From NCBI GenBank assembly GCA_964498395.1, contig CAZCHE010000002.1, forward strand, positions 124,001 through 188,000: a DNA stretch of 64,000 nt. Reading direction: 5' to 3'. Position numbers and translations under genes: made by a program. Numbering within the stretch: the stretch's first letter is position 1; each line of letters starts with the position of its first letter. Under the pieces are notes generated by a model, which saw nothing but the letters and a program-made list of their open reading frames with translations, did no database searches and had not been told where the DNA came from. Below are positions 25,322-34,789 of this stretch, one piece after another. This DNA is from Parapedobacter sp964498395. Its GTDB lineage: Bacteria; Bacteroidota; Bacteroidia; Sphingobacteriales; Sphingobacteriaceae.

Positions 25322-27724
25322 CTAGTTAACACGATTATATTCTTCCGATTTCTCCACTTCTCTACGCCGTGTTTTTCCATCCGTTCCACCAAAATTATAG
25401 GTAAAAGAAAGTCTGAAATTTCTGCTTGCAATTCGTTGTCTCAAATTAATGTCGATATCCTGATAATGAATGCTAGCGATGGTTTTGTCGGTATAAAGGA
25501 TATCATTTGCATTTAAATTGATTTTTCCTTTTCCGCCCAATACGGCACGTTGTAAACTCAAATTTAAGCTACCCTTGCTTTCAATTAACGCAAATTCATT
25601 CAAGGATTTACTGATATAATATCCAGATACTTCAAACATCCATTTGCTATCGAACCGATAAGCAAGCTGTAGGAAAGATAGCACATTCCATCGCTGTTGA
25701 TCAAAAACTCCATTCAAATAATGCGCCCGGTATCGATTTGACATGATTTGGTTGCTGAGGTATCCTTCGGTATTCGGAATAAACCGAATGGGGAGATTCA
25801 ATTGAGCGGAGAAGTTTTCGTATCTCCCAAGATTATCCGGCATCGTATAGGTAACATTTCCAATTTGCTGGGGTGCATTTTGAAAAATAACATCTTTTCT
25901 GTTCGTGTAGGAAAGAATAAAGAACGGTTGATTTCTAAATGTCAACGCAAGTTTGTATTGATTCGCCGTCTCCGGTTGCAATAGCGGATTTCCCTTCGTA
26001 TAGGTTAGTGAATCAATGTATCGTATAAAGGGGTTTTGCTGCAGATAACTTGGTCGATTAACGCGTTTGCTGTATTGAAATACGGTTCCAAGCGTCTTAG
26101 AAATATCTTTTTTAATGAATAAGGAAGGAAATAATTGCAAATAATCTCGATCTAATACTTCCTCCCCCTTTTCATCTCCTGTCGCCTTGGTTTGTTCTGC
26201 ACGCACGCCTAACTTCACTTCCGCGAAATTAAAACGTCTTCCAAGAGACAAGTAGGCCGCATTGATATTTTCTTTATAAGCAAAGTCCGTACTTGTCTCG
26301 CTGTCGATCACACCATTTCTCAAAAAAAGCAGACCGTTAGCTATCGTTGCATAACTTGCCTTTGCACCTAATTCTAAGGCGTAATCTGCAAATACCCTTT
26401 TTTTGAAGTCTGTTTTGGCAACAAAGAGTTCGATCGGGTTTCTGATCGATTGATGATTTACATAATGCTCACCCATATCGATAACGTTGTCGTACTCGCC
26501 TGCGCTATTGATTTTGAATGTGGAGTACTCCACATCAGCAGACAATTGCCCGCCCACGGTATCCACGTCCAATTGCCAACCAACAGTTAAGGTCGTATTT
26601 TGGTGCTTTTCATCCAAATCGATCAAGCTACTGAACGAGCTAATTTTGGCACCGCTGTTAGCGAGCAATTCATCCGTTAAGTTGTTACTTTCCTTGCTTA
26701 TCGCCCTATTTAGGGTACTGACACCGACACTAAGCGTATTCCTTTTTGTCAAATAAATATCCCCGCCAACCATTGCATTGTGGTTCTTCGCATGCCAGGG
26801 TGTATACGAGCTTTGATAAAACAGAATGGAGTCTATCGTTCGCTCGAATGCTTTATGGTCAAATACATTGCTATAAAAATAACTATAGTAACCATACAAG
26901 CTTACCTTATTGGTACTGTAATTTAGGTTGATGGAAGGGCTAATTGTATTAAAGTTCCTATCCACGTTCTCTCTTCTTTTATTATAGATACCCGTTCCTC
27001 CCAGCATATTTAGGCTTCCGCTCCAACCATCGGCCTTCTTTCGCTTCGTTACAATATTAATGATACTTCCTCCAGCCGCTTCGTAGTTGGCTCCGGGGTG
27101 TGAGATGACCTCCACTTTTTCGACATTGGCAGCATTCAGTCCCTTCAGCGCTTGTGAGACATCATGGTATCTAGACTCCCTGCCATTGATCAGGATAGTT
27201 GCACTACCCGTACCCGCCAGTTCTATCTTATCTTCCGAAACCAAAAGACCGGGAATTCTTTTTAGCAGCTCGAAAGTTGAAAGCCCAGACGCAGAGGGGA
27301 TTTGATTAACGTTCACGACCAAACGGTCAGCTTGTTGCTCAAACACATTTTTCGATGCAGTTATCGACACCTCTTCTAAATGGATAACATCTGTGTACAA
27401 CGTGATTTTAAGCGGTGCATTTTCACCGGTATCAAATGCAATTTCCCTCGCCTCTTCTTTATATCCCATGGCATTAGTTTTAAGAAGAAGCGTTGCGTTC
27501 TTAGGAATGGAGAATTCAAACTGTCCCTTTTCATCACTGAATGTTGAGTCTCGTATTTGGCTATCGGATGAATTTATTCGGATAGCGGCAAAAGGAATTG
27601 GCTTTCCACTTTCACTAACCACAACGCCAGTCAGTTTAGTTTGAGCAAATAACGTAAGGTTGGTTAAAAAAAAAATAATAGGTAAGAAAAATTTCATCAG
27701 CTGGTATGCGTTCATTGTTATCAT
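25322..27724 (-). CDS. TonB-dependent receptor, outer membrane beta-barrel family
   Basis: About 790-800 residues. Signal peptide (from the ATG at 27697: FFLPIIFFLTNLTLFAQ), carboxypeptidase-regulatory-like domain (TGVVVSESGKPIPFAAI), plug (LKRIPGLLVSEDKIEL, ILINGRES, EVISHPGANYEAAGGSIIN), then a C-terminal barrel of the OMP_b-brl type. By eye this gene is clearly more AT-rich than its neighbours (sample 60 bp stretches of about 28-37 percent GC), which suggests recent transfer. The response regulator gene lies upstream on the same strand, 107 bp away. The ligand is unknown. Confidence 0.9.
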   Translation of the reverse strand: MITMNAYQLMKFFLPIIFFLTNLTLFAQTKLTGVVVSESGKPIPFAAIRINSSDSQIRDSTFSDEKGQFEFSIPKNATLLLKTNAMGYKEEAREIAFDTGENAPLKITLYTDVIHLEEVSITASKNVFEQQADRLVVNVNQIPSASGLSTFELLKRIPGLLVSEDKIELAGTGSATILINGRESRYHDVSQALKGLNAANVEKVEVISHPGANYEAAGGSIINIVTKRKKADGWSGSLNMLGGTGIYNKRRENVDRNFNTISPSINLNYSTNKVSLYGYYSYFYSNVFDHKAFERTIDSILFYQSSYTPWHAKNHNAMVGGDIYLTKRNTLSVGVSTLNRAISKESNNLTDELLANSGAKISSFSSLIDLDEKHQNTTLTVGWQLDVDTVGGQLSADVEYSTFKINSAGEYDNVIDMGEHYVNHQSIRNPIELFVAKTDFKKRVFADYALELGAKASYATIANGLLFLRNGVIDSETSTDFAYKENINAAYLSLGRRFNFAEVKLGVRAEQTKATGDEKGEEVLDRDYLQLFPSLFIKKDISKTLGTVFQYSKRVNRPSYLQQNPFIRYIDSLTYTKGNPLLQPETANQYKLALTFRNQPFFILSYTNRKDVIFQNAPQQIGNVTYTMPDNLGRYENFSAQLNLPIRFIPNTEGYLSNQIMSNRYRAHYLNGVFDQQRWNVLSFLQLAYRFDSKWMFEVSGYYISKSLNEFALIESKGSLNLSLQRAVLGGKGKINLNANDILYTDKTIASIHYQDIDINLRQRIASRNFRLSFTYNFGGTDGKTRRREVEKSEEYNRVN

Positions 27725-27831
27725 AATTATCTTTTATGATGCAATGATAACCCATTAGCGATTAGCAGAAGTTCGGATGGATGCAACTGAACAGCATTAC
27801 GTGCCGTATGTACCCATGATGCGAGCAGCGT

Positions 27832-28539
27832 TCAATTCGGATCGGGTTGGCTTTCTTCAACCGTAGGGTATACCATCATCTTGTAGCCGATACCCCTGAC
27901 AGTTGTAATTTGGATACGGGCGTCGCGGACGAGGTATTTCCGCAGTCGACAAATAAAAACGTCTAGACTCCGCCCGCTGGTCGCCTGTCCGCTGTTGTGA
28001 AATGCGTTCAATACCTCGTCTCGTAGTAGCACGGTGCCTTGGTTCTGGTAAAGCATGTTAAGCAATTCGCTGTGTCGATAGGACAAATGAACAACTTCCT
28101 CTCCAAACTGCAGTATTTGCCTTTGTGGGTTCAGCCTGTATTTACCGATGTTGACGTGGCTACTATGGGTCGATTGCTCCTTAAGACTGATCAGCGAATT
28201 AATCCTCGCAATTAACTCCGCTATGATGAACGGTTTTTTTAAGTAGTCGTTGCCACCCACTTCAAACCCCCTAAGCAGGTCTTCGGTCGCTGTCCGGGCG
28301 GTGAGGAATATCATCGGGGTGGAGGTGTCGTGTTCCCTAATCTTCGACGCAAGCGTAAACCCATCCATTTCGGGCATCGATATATCCATTACCATGATGT
28401 CGGGCTTGGCTTTGCTGTAAGATGCCAGCGCACTGGTTGCTGTCGGAGAGTGCCTGACGTTAAATCGTTTTGATGTCAAGCTTGCCATGACGATATGGGC
28501 CAATTTTAATTCGTCTTCAACGAGTAACACATCAATCAT
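27832..28539 (-). CDS. Response regulator, OmpR/PhoB type
   Basis: 235 residues. Receiver domain with phospho-acceptor Asp52 in VMDISMPEMDGF, conserved Thr/Lys (FLTART, LKKPF), followed by a winged-helix trans_reg_C domain (LSYRHSELLNMLYQN; SLDVFICRLRKYL; TVRGIGYKM). Its start overlaps the end of the kinase gene by 4 bp, so the two are translationally coupled. Candidate target: the four TAAC repeats at 30368-30401. Confidence 0.96.
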   Translation of the reverse strand: MIDVLLVEDELKLAHIVMASLTSKRFNVRHSPTATSALASYSKAKPDIMVMDISMPEMDGFTLASKIREHDTSTPMIFLTARTATEDLLRGFEVGGNDYLKKPFIIAELIARINSLISLKEQSTHSSHVNIGKYRLNPQRQILQFGEEVVHLSYRHSELLNMLYQNQGTVLLRDEVLNAFHNSGQATSGRSLDVFICRLRKYLVRDARIQITTVRGIGYKMMVYPTVEESQPDPN

Positions 28540-30062
28540 ATCTTGTTGCTTTTTGGTATTTGTATAGTGAATGTACTGCCGAGGCCACTCTTACTGTTTA
28601 GTTTGACGGTGCCATTGTGTTGCGTAACGATTTGTTTGACATAGGCCAACCCTAAACCGAAGCCTGTACTATGGTGGCTGCTATTATCCTGCTGTATTCT
28701 GAAAAAAGGTTCGAAGATCAGTTCTTGATATGGCTTTGGTATTCCAATCCCATCATCTGAAATAATAATTTCTAGTAATTCACCCTTTTGGGAATCTCGT
28801 GTTGTTACGCGTATATTTTTCGATTGATACTTGACTGCATTGTCCAATAAGTTGGTGACCACATTCCGAATATGCAGTTGGTCTGCTAGGAGCACACAAT
28901 GCGTGGCGTGATTTTCGTAACTGAATTTGATGTTGCGGTCTGTTGTCGTAATCGTTGCCGTCGCCATGCATTTTGAAATCAGTTGCTCCATATCTACCCG
29001 TTCAAAATTCAACTGCTTCTTTAAAATATGGTTACTTTCTGAGACTTGTAAAACAGTGTCAATGAGTGCTGACAAATGCTCCAATTCTTCTTTGGCAATT
29101 TGCTGAAACATATCCCGTTTTTCGGTCTCATCTATCGTGGTATAGTTTTGTAGCGCCTGAATAGCGGAGTATACGGTAGAAACGGGTGACCTCAATTCGT
29201 GAGTCATGTTGTTTACGAACGTTTTCCTTAGCGTCGCCAGTCTGTTTTGTTTAAAGATGGTATGGAATAGATAGCTGATGCAGCCCAATGTGGTAACGAC
29301 CAGACATACGGATAGGGTTAATTGCCAATTTAGGCTTCGGATTACATGTGCCCATGGTAAGTTTAAGGTGATGGTGATGAATTGGCCTTGTTGTGCGTTA
29401 ATCAAAAAAGGACGTACCGAAAGGGCTTGTTTTGATGTTGAATTTCTGGTGATACCAATTTGCGAAATAGGTATGACATGGCCTTCTCGTGTTAGGAAAT
29501 CCCCATTTTTTAACGTGACCACATCGAGTTTGAAGTGGTTTTCCAGACCGTTTGCAGCAAGTTCGCCCGCGACTTTGTCATTGATGGTCGCATAGGACGT
29601 ACTATCGAATGTCAATTGGTCGAAGAGGAATCCCGGAACGAGGTGTTGAGGCGGTGCCGCTGCGCCTATCGGAGGAGGCACATGCGATGGTGGGGGAGGG
29701 GAATTTACAGGAAAAAAGGGTCTGTTTTCCGCAAAATCCGATGGCAATAGCCGCTGTTGAATTCGGACAATCATCTCAGACAACGAATCTGCAGACACAC
29801 CGGGATAGGTGTTGGTTAACTCGTCAATCAATTGCTTTTCCAAGAAAGTCATCGGTGTGGCAAGTACCTCGTTTCGGTCTAAGATATCGCGTTGTTCCTG
29901 TACATAATCTTGTATGGCATCGAACAGTATTCGCTCTGCCCGTGCAGCTGTGTTTTCAACATACTGACTATAGGTTCCATATAGCCATGAACCCAAAATA
30001 AGCACTATGCCGACCCCACATATCGTCAGCAAGACGGATATTAGTTTAAGCTTTTCTTTCAT
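28536..30062 (-). CDS. Membrane sensor histidine kinase
   Basis: 508 residues. TM1 at about 8-30; extracytoplasmic sensor at about 30-240 with a proline-rich stretch (PPPPSHVPPP); TM2 at about 245-268; HisKA with phospho-acceptor His288 in NMTHELRSP; HATPase_c with NLLDNAVKYQ, SDDGIGIP and GFGLGLAYVK. The sensor domain matches no class I can name. It is cognate to the regulator at 27832-28539 and divergent from the DUF4270 operon. Confidence 0.95.
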   Translation of the reverse strand: MKEKLKLISVLLTICGVGIVLILGSWLYGTYSQYVENTAARAERILFDAIQDYVQEQRDILDRNEVLATPMTFLEKQLIDELTNTYPGVSADSLSEMIVRIQQRLLPSDFAENRPFFPVNSPPPPSHVPPPIGAAAPPQHLVPGFLFDQLTFDSTSYATINDKVAGELAANGLENHFKLDVVTLKNGDFLTREGHVIPISQIGITRNSTSKQALSVRPFLINAQQGQFITITLNLPWAHVIRSLNWQLTLSVCLVVTTLGCISYLFHTIFKQNRLATLRKTFVNNMTHELRSPVSTVYSAIQALQNYTTIDETEKRDMFQQIAKEELEHLSALIDTVLQVSESNHILKKQLNFERVDMEQLISKCMATATITTTDRNIKFSYENHATHCVLLADQLHIRNVVTNLLDNAVKYQSKNIRVTTRDSQKGELLEIIISDDGIGIPKPYQELIFEPFFRIQQDNSSHHSTGFGLGLAYVKQIVTQHNGTVKLNSKSGLGSTFTIQIPKSNKI

Positions 30063-30460
30063 TTCATAGTCGACCCTTGTGCATCAAGTCTTATCTGGTA
30101 AGTTTTGTCCTTTTGTAAACCAAAAAAAGGAGTAACATCACGCAGTAGTTCTCCGCCCATCGCCGGTTGCATGGCTTAGGGTTGTCGCGTTTTTAACTTA
30201 GAGTGTTTTAACACAAGAAAGTTTAGCCTAGTGGTACCGCTCGGCGTTTGGAAACCGAAGGAAAAACGAATCTATCATTACCAATTGTAGCCTGTTTTTG
30301 ATTCGTAAATCGTTAACAATGAGTGATAAAATAACTTGCTCGTTAAAGATAGGTCATCGATTCCATTTAACTAGATTTAACAATTTGTAACATTCGTTAA
30401 CGTTCAATATCTCCAGTTTTGTGGTCGATAATAATGGATGAAAGCATGAATGGTTTGGGG
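30063..30460. other. Divergent control region before the DUF4270 operon
   Basis: About 400 bp without a gene of its own. It holds four TAAC repeats in 10 bp phase (30368-30401), a near-consensus -7 box (CAGTTTTG, 30414-30421), the palindrome GTGTTTTAACAC near 30207, and another GTTAAC at 30312-30317. Confidence 0.6.
30366..30401 (+). promoter_or_regulatory. Four TAAC direct repeats at 10 bp period
   Basis: TAAC starts at 30368, 30378, 30388 and 30398, each preceded by T (TTAAC, TTAAC, GTAAC, TTAAC). Repeats on one face of the helix are how OmpR/PhoB-type regulators bind as tandem dimers. The last repeat ends 12 bp before a -7-like box, a position fit for activation. Confidence 0.6.
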
Positions 30461-31825
30461 ATGACACGAACGTGTTTAATTTTGATGGTGGTCTCATTGG
30501 CCACACAATTCTTGATCGGTTGCAAGCAAGGCGATGGGATCAGTCTCGGAAATCCGGACGATGATGCGATGGGTGCTAATATAGCAGATACGTTAACGGT
30601 AGAAGCGAGTACTTTTCTATTGGACCCTTTGCCGACCACCGGTCAGGGCGCTTTACTGGCAGGCCGTTTATCCGACCAAGACCTGGGAGAAGTTAGATCG
30701 CTGTCGTATTTTAGGTTATCAAACGAACAGGTTTCATTAAGTAATCTGCCCGACGATGCTTCCTATGATTCGTTGTCAATCAGCCTGTTTTATAACGGAT
30801 ATGCTTATGGTGATACCACGCAGGCCGCCCGGCTCCATCTGCATCGTGTTATCGAAAGTATAGAGCCCTACGAACCGCCAATTGCATTGGAAGATGACGA
30901 ATATCCGGTTTTCGTCAGTGGATCGACGTTGCTGGCAGATCGGGAGTTCCAATATGAAAGCCAGTCTTTGGGTTCAGTTTTGTTCACCCCCCGACCCAAC
31001 ACTGTCGGTGATTCCGTATTGGTTAGGTTAGCTGACAGCTTCGGGCAAACGCTTTTCGACATGGTGGTCAATAACGACAGTCGGCTAACCGTTCAAGACG
31101 ATTTTAACGATTTCTTAAAAGGACTGGTACTGGTACCGGCGGCTGATATGGGCGTCATGATCGGGTTTAGGGATTCCATATCGTTCAATATTCATTATTC
31201 CCACGAGTCTCAAGACGATGGCATGCGGCAGACCGGCGTCATCAATTTTCCAATTGGAGCGAGTACACACCAGTTTAACCACATCGTTACCGATCGGTCG
31301 GGTACATCCTTAGCTGGGCTATCTGCACAACACGATGAAATGCCTGCCGCAGACACCAGACACCAAACCTATGTACAGGGTTCTGCTGGAATTGTAACAA
31401 GGCTACGTTTTCCGACGGCCCGAATGTTTGTCAACGATGGCTTGATTGCGGTAAGCAAGGCGCAGTTAATTATCGAAACAGATCAATCCAGGGAGCATCT
31501 TTTTCCTCCTCCCAACACATTGATATTAATGGTGGCGAATAGGTATGGCACTCCCACCTCGTTGCTGACAAACAGCTACCAAGAGGATACACAAGTAGCC
31601 TATTACCAAGCTCCGGGTGCTGCGGGCGGTGTTGGTAACGGACGGTATGTGTTTGATTTGACGGCCTACATCAGTGAGTTGAGGAATACAGCTGCCGGTG
31701 AAGACGAGAGTCTTTTGCTTTCGCTTCCGTTGACGGAGTTGATGTCTTCCGTGAATCGATTGCGTATCGCGGCATCCGATGGGAAGCCTGCGATTAAACT
31801 TCATGTCACATACGTAAAATTATAG
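30461..31825 (+). CDS. DUF4270 family lipoprotein
   Basis: About 454 residues. Lipoprotein signal (MTRTCLIL..., FLIGC, Cys about 21) and the DUF4270 pattern: an early LLAGRLSDQDLGEVRSLSYF segment, beta-rich repeats with DSLSISLFYNGYAYGD, and a C-terminal TAYISELRN region. The family is found in Bacteroidota, often with Kelch and beta-barrel genes as here; its function is unknown. Earlier starts (ATG 30434, TTG 30419) are possible but give a poor signal peptide. It is first in a three-gene operon. Confidence 0.82.
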   Translation: MTRTCLILMVVSLATQFLIGCKQGDGISLGNPDDDAMGANIADTLTVEASTFLLDPLPTTGQGALLAGRLSDQDLGEVRSLSYFRLSNEQVSLSNLPDDASYDSLSISLFYNGYAYGDTTQAARLHLHRVIESIEPYEPPIALEDDEYPVFVSGSTLLADREFQYESQSLGSVLFTPRPNTVGDSVLVRLADSFGQTLFDMVVNNDSRLTVQDDFNDFLKGLVLVPAADMGVMIGFRDSISFNIHYSHESQDDGMRQTGVINFPIGASTHQFNHIVTDRSGTSLAGLSAQHDEMPAADTRHQTYVQGSAGIVTRLRFPTARMFVNDGLIAVSKAQLIIETDQSREHLFPPPNTLILMVANRYGTPTSLLTNSYQEDTQVAYYQAPGAAGGVGNGRYVFDLTAYISELRNTAAGEDESLLLSLPLTELMSSVNRLRIAASDGKPAIKLHVTYVKL

Positions 31826-31830
31826 AACAG

Positions 31831-32823
31831 ATGAATATGAAATGGTTAATTAGATTGTTTTTGCTTGCTAGCGTTGTTTGGGTTAGCGGGGCTTGTTCCA
31901 GCGATTCGGATGACGAACCGGATGAATGGACAAAGGGGGCTGATTTTGAAGGGTTGCCCAGAAGTGGCGCAGCCAGCTTTACCATCGATGGCTACACGTA
32001 TTTGACCACCGGATATGGTACAAACTCGAATAGGTTTGTGGATACCTGGCGTTTTAATCCGTCGCAACAGAATTGGACGCGTGTGGCGGATTTTCCAGGG
32101 CAAGCGCGTAATAACGCAGTTTCATTTGTCATGGATGGCAAGGGGTATGTCGGATTGGGCACAAATTCCAATGTGATGTTTCAGGACTTTTATGCTTATG
32201 ATCCCGTTAGCGATACCTGGTCACGCGTGGCGGACTTCGATGGAGCCGCACGTTACGGTGCGACGGCATTTTCGCTCCACGGAGTAGGGTATGTGGGTAC
32301 GGGCAAGGATGCGGATGGACAGGACTTCAATGATTTCTATGCCTATGCCGCTGGCGCTGGCGGAGGGCAGTGGACCAAGGTGGCCAGTACCCCTAATAAG
32401 CGTTCCTTCGCTTTTGCATTTGTGCTGAATGATTTGGCCTATCTGGGAGGCGGAACCAGCAACAACCAAAATGTCTCGTCATTCTATACGTTTGACGGTA
32501 CGGCATGGACTGAAAAAGAACCGCTGGCAGGCCGTGACGACGATTATACCTATAATCTCGGGAGGCTGAGCCCTGCTGTTTTTGTGCTAGACGGTCACGC
32601 CTACATATCCGGGGGATTGACCTCCAATGGCGGTTCGCCGACGGGCACGACGTGGAGGTATGTTCCATCGGGGGATTATTGGGAAGAGCACCAGGTATTT
32701 TATGGTTCGTATCGGCACCAGGCCGTTTCGTTTGTGCATGATGGAGCGGCATACATCGTTACCGGGCGCAGCGGAACTTCCCCGTTTTATGACATGTGGC
32801 GATTCATTCCCAACCCATGGTAA
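31831..32823 (+). CDS. Kelch-repeat lipoprotein
   Basis: 330 residues. Lipoprotein signal (VVWVSGAC) followed by about six Kelch-type beta-propeller blades, each with an aromatic-Gly pattern, for example DGYTYLTTGYGTNSNRFVDTWRFNP, then MDGKGYVGLGTNS, LHGVGYVGTGKDA, LNDLAYLGGGTSN, LDGHAYISGGLTS and HDGAAYIVTGRSG (first shown as a motif region). A surface or periplasmic binding role is likely; no catalytic residues are recognised. It follows DUF4270 by 5 bp. Confidence 0.9.
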   Translation: MNMKWLIRLFLLASVVWVSGACSSDSDDEPDEWTKGADFEGLPRSGAASFTIDGYTYLTTGYGTNSNRFVDTWRFNPSQQNWTRVADFPGQARNNAVSFVMDGKGYVGLGTNSNVMFQDFYAYDPVSDTWSRVADFDGAARYGATAFSLHGVGYVGTGKDADGQDFNDFYAYAAGAGGGQWTKVASTPNKRSFAFAFVLNDLAYLGGGTSNNQNVSSFYTFDGTAWTEKEPLAGRDDDYTYNLGRLSPAVFVLDGHAYISGGLTSNGGSPTGTTWRYVPSGDYWEEHQVFYGSYRHQAVSFVHDGAAYIVTGRSGTSPFYDMWRFIPNPW

Positions 32824-32840
32824 CGAGATTGGAGATGGCT

Positions 32841-33485
32841 ATGACGAAAGGGTTTTTCGTTTGCTTCCTCGTGTCATCGGTGTTATTAAACGTTGCATTA
32901 GCACAAGATTGGAAGTTCAATTATGGGTTTTCTGTGGGAGCGACCTATTCGACATATCAAATGAACAATATTAGCAGTGGGGTCAGCCGATCGAGTGCTC
33001 ATACATTCAATGGCCAATTGTCCGGTTGGGTCACGTTATCTCCTTATAGGTACGTTGGATTGGAAACGGGGGCGTCCATCATGGGGTTGGGCGCCACGTT
33101 GAACCAGTCTGAATTCGGTAACCGAGATGTCGCGCAACGTACCTATTGGCTTCAAATTCCCCTCCATGTGGTTGGTAAGCTGCCTTTGCGGGATTCCAGT
33201 CAGTTTTTCTTGAAAGTCGGAGGCTATGTCGGGCGTGGTATCTTCGGGACGAATGATATTCCCGATAGCTATACGGGTGCTGCAAAGCGAGCGTTTTCTT
33301 TTGGTGATACGGGTACCCAAAAAGATATAGATTTCGGCTACAGTGTAGGCGTTGGATATAAGCTAAGGTCAGGATATCTGATACATTTGGGATATCAACG
33401 GGGGTTGAATAACGTTGCCTCTAGTCAGGCAGCTTACGAACAGCGGAATCGTGCGTACCTGATCGGGGTTGGGTATGAATTCTAG
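32841..33485 (+). CDS. Outer membrane beta-barrel protein (porin-like)
   Basis: About 214 residues with a signal peptide (FFVCFLVSSVLLNVALAQ) and alternating beta-strands of an 8-stranded barrel, ending in an aromatic residue (IGVGYEF). This resembles PorT/OmpA-like family barrels. The ATG at 32841 has GGAG 6 nt upstream. Earlier starts overlap the Kelch gene. It is last in the DUF4270-Kelch operon. Confidence 0.85.
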   Translation: MTKGFFVCFLVSSVLLNVALAQDWKFNYGFSVGATYSTYQMNNISSGVSRSSAHTFNGQLSGWVTLSPYRYVGLETGASIMGLGATLNQSEFGNRDVAQRTYWLQIPLHVVGKLPLRDSSQFFLKVGGYVGRGIFGTNDIPDSYTGAAKRAFSFGDTGTQKDIDFGYSVGVGYKLRSGYLIHLGYQRGLNNVASSQAAYEQRNRAYLIGVGYEF

Positions 33486-33505
33486 TTCCGGTTAGTAAAA
33501 AATGT

Positions 33506-33538
33506 AGCGGGCTTCGCCAACCATTGGCGAAGCCCGCT
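33506..33538 (-). terminator. Strong hairpin terminator between convergent operons
   Basis: A perfect 15 bp stem, AGCGGGCTTCGCCAA with its complement, and a 3 nt loop. The T-rich tract (ACATTTTTTAC) lies on the minus strand, so it chiefly ends the leftward metal-related operon. It may also stop the rightward one. Confidence 0.9.
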
Positions 33539-33574
33539 GTTAGCATTCTTTCCTACACGAAAGGCAGCACGCTA

Positions 33575-34276
33575 TTAATGATCGTGTCCTTCCTCTGCGT
33601 GGATTTCAAAGGTCAGCTTCAACACATCTTCTCCTGGAAATGCGCTTGCATAGTCGTTGCGGTTCCAGTCTGCACGGGTGATGGTTCCTTTCACCCCACT
33701 ATTTAGTTTACGCAGTACGTAGGTTAATTCCACGGTGGGGCCTTCATTGTCATGGCCGATGGTAAAATAACTCAGGATACCGGTGGTCTCGAACTGGCCA
33801 CTTACCGCCGTTCCGTCTGCATATTGTTGTTCGCGTGGCTGAAAGATTGCACCGCCATGATCTGAGTCGAGATTCAGGATGAAGTTACCACCGGTCAGGA
33901 ACGCCTTATAGCTGTCGGCAGTCGCTTTATTGGCAATGAAATCATTTTGCACTTCCTTACCAGTGTAATCCCATGCTTTCAATTCGATTTTATACACGGC
34001 CTCGGCTTCTAAGTGGAGGTGGCCGCCTGAAGTGGCTATTCCGTTTTCGTCAAACTGGATGGTGACAGACTCGCCTTCTACCGCACTGCCGAGTCCGTCG
34101 AAATGGTCGCTATGCGCTTCCAAATCATCACCACTAACCTCGGTCAGGGTAAGTTCCGCCCGTTCGATCCCCTCTCTGATGGGATCGTTGTCTTCCTTGT
34201 TGCACGAAGTGAGTGAAAAAGAAAAGAAGCCTATCACAGCTAATACAGCCAATTTGTTTTGATTTTTCATTGTCAT
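33575..34276 (-). CDS. Lipoprotein with His-rich tail, predicted metal-related
   Basis: 233 residues. Lipoprotein signal (FSFSLTSC, Cys about 25). The mature part has scattered His clusters (AHSDHFDG, GGHLHLE, DSDHGG) and ends in EGHDH. No family is recognised. It is last in a leftward operon with three DUF4625 lipoproteins, a TonB receptor and a His-rich small protein. A metal-binding role on the cell surface is inferred from the His content and this context. Confidence 0.75.
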   Translation of the reverse strand: MTMKNQNKLAVLAVIGFFSFSLTSCNKEDNDPIREGIERAELTLTEVSGDDLEAHSDHFDGLGSAVEGESVTIQFDENGIATSGGHLHLEAEAVYKIELKAWDYTGKEVQNDFIANKATADSYKAFLTGGNFILNLDSDHGGAIFQPREQQYADGTAVSGQFETTGILSYFTIGHDNEGPTVELTYVLRKLNSGVKGTITRADWNRNDYASAFPGEDVLKLTFEIHAEEGHDH

Positions 34277-34309
34277 CAGATTTGATTTATAGTGTTATTA
34301 ATTTATTGA

Positions 34310-34789
34310 TTACTGGATTTTAATGCTGATCCCCCTCATCGTTTGCCAACCTTCCTTATCCGTTACCCGAATCATAAGGTGGTAGTCACCCGCATCGATA
34401 TCGGCTGGAATGTCAATCTCCGTGACCGCTACGTGGCTTTTTGGGGCATTCTGGATATCAAAGGAATTGATGTAGACGAATGGCTTAACGGGGCTTTTGA
34501 CCGGATAAGGCTCACAATCGCTCACCTCGGTACTGTGCGTATGGTGGTCGAAATTATGGTGGATGTCCAAGCTGTACGATCCCAGTGCGACATTGTCATC
34601 GAATTTGGCCCGGAACGTAAACCGTTCACCACGCTTGATGACACTGCATTGTACGGGGAACGTATCCGAAAAAGCAATGTCGATGGTCGGGTATTCGGTG
34701 TCTATCGCTTCGTTATCCTTGCTGCAGCCGAACACCAATACGGTCGCTGCCAATATGCTGATTAGCTTAGTCTTCATACGTGTGATCAT
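34310..34789 (-). CDS. DUF4625 lipoprotein, third copy
   Basis: 159 residues. Lipoprotein signal (ATVLVFGC). The DUF4625 pattern is clear: a GERFTFRAKFDDNVALGSYSL segment (region about 52-72), then a His-rich IHHNFDHHTHS, and a closing IPADIDAGDYHLMIRVTD. It is an Ig-like beta-sandwich of unknown function. Its start overlaps the end of the preceding copy by 23 bp. The HHNFDHHTH cluster could bind zinc or copper. Confidence 0.82.
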   Translation of the reverse strand: MITRMKTKLISILAATVLVFGCSKDNEAIDTEYPTIDIAFSDTFPVQCSVIKRGERFTFRAKFDDNVALGSYSLDIHHNFDHHTHSTEVSDCEPYPVKSPVKPFVYINSFDIQNAPKSHVAVTEIDIPADIDAGDYHLMIRVTDKEGWQTMRGISIKIQ

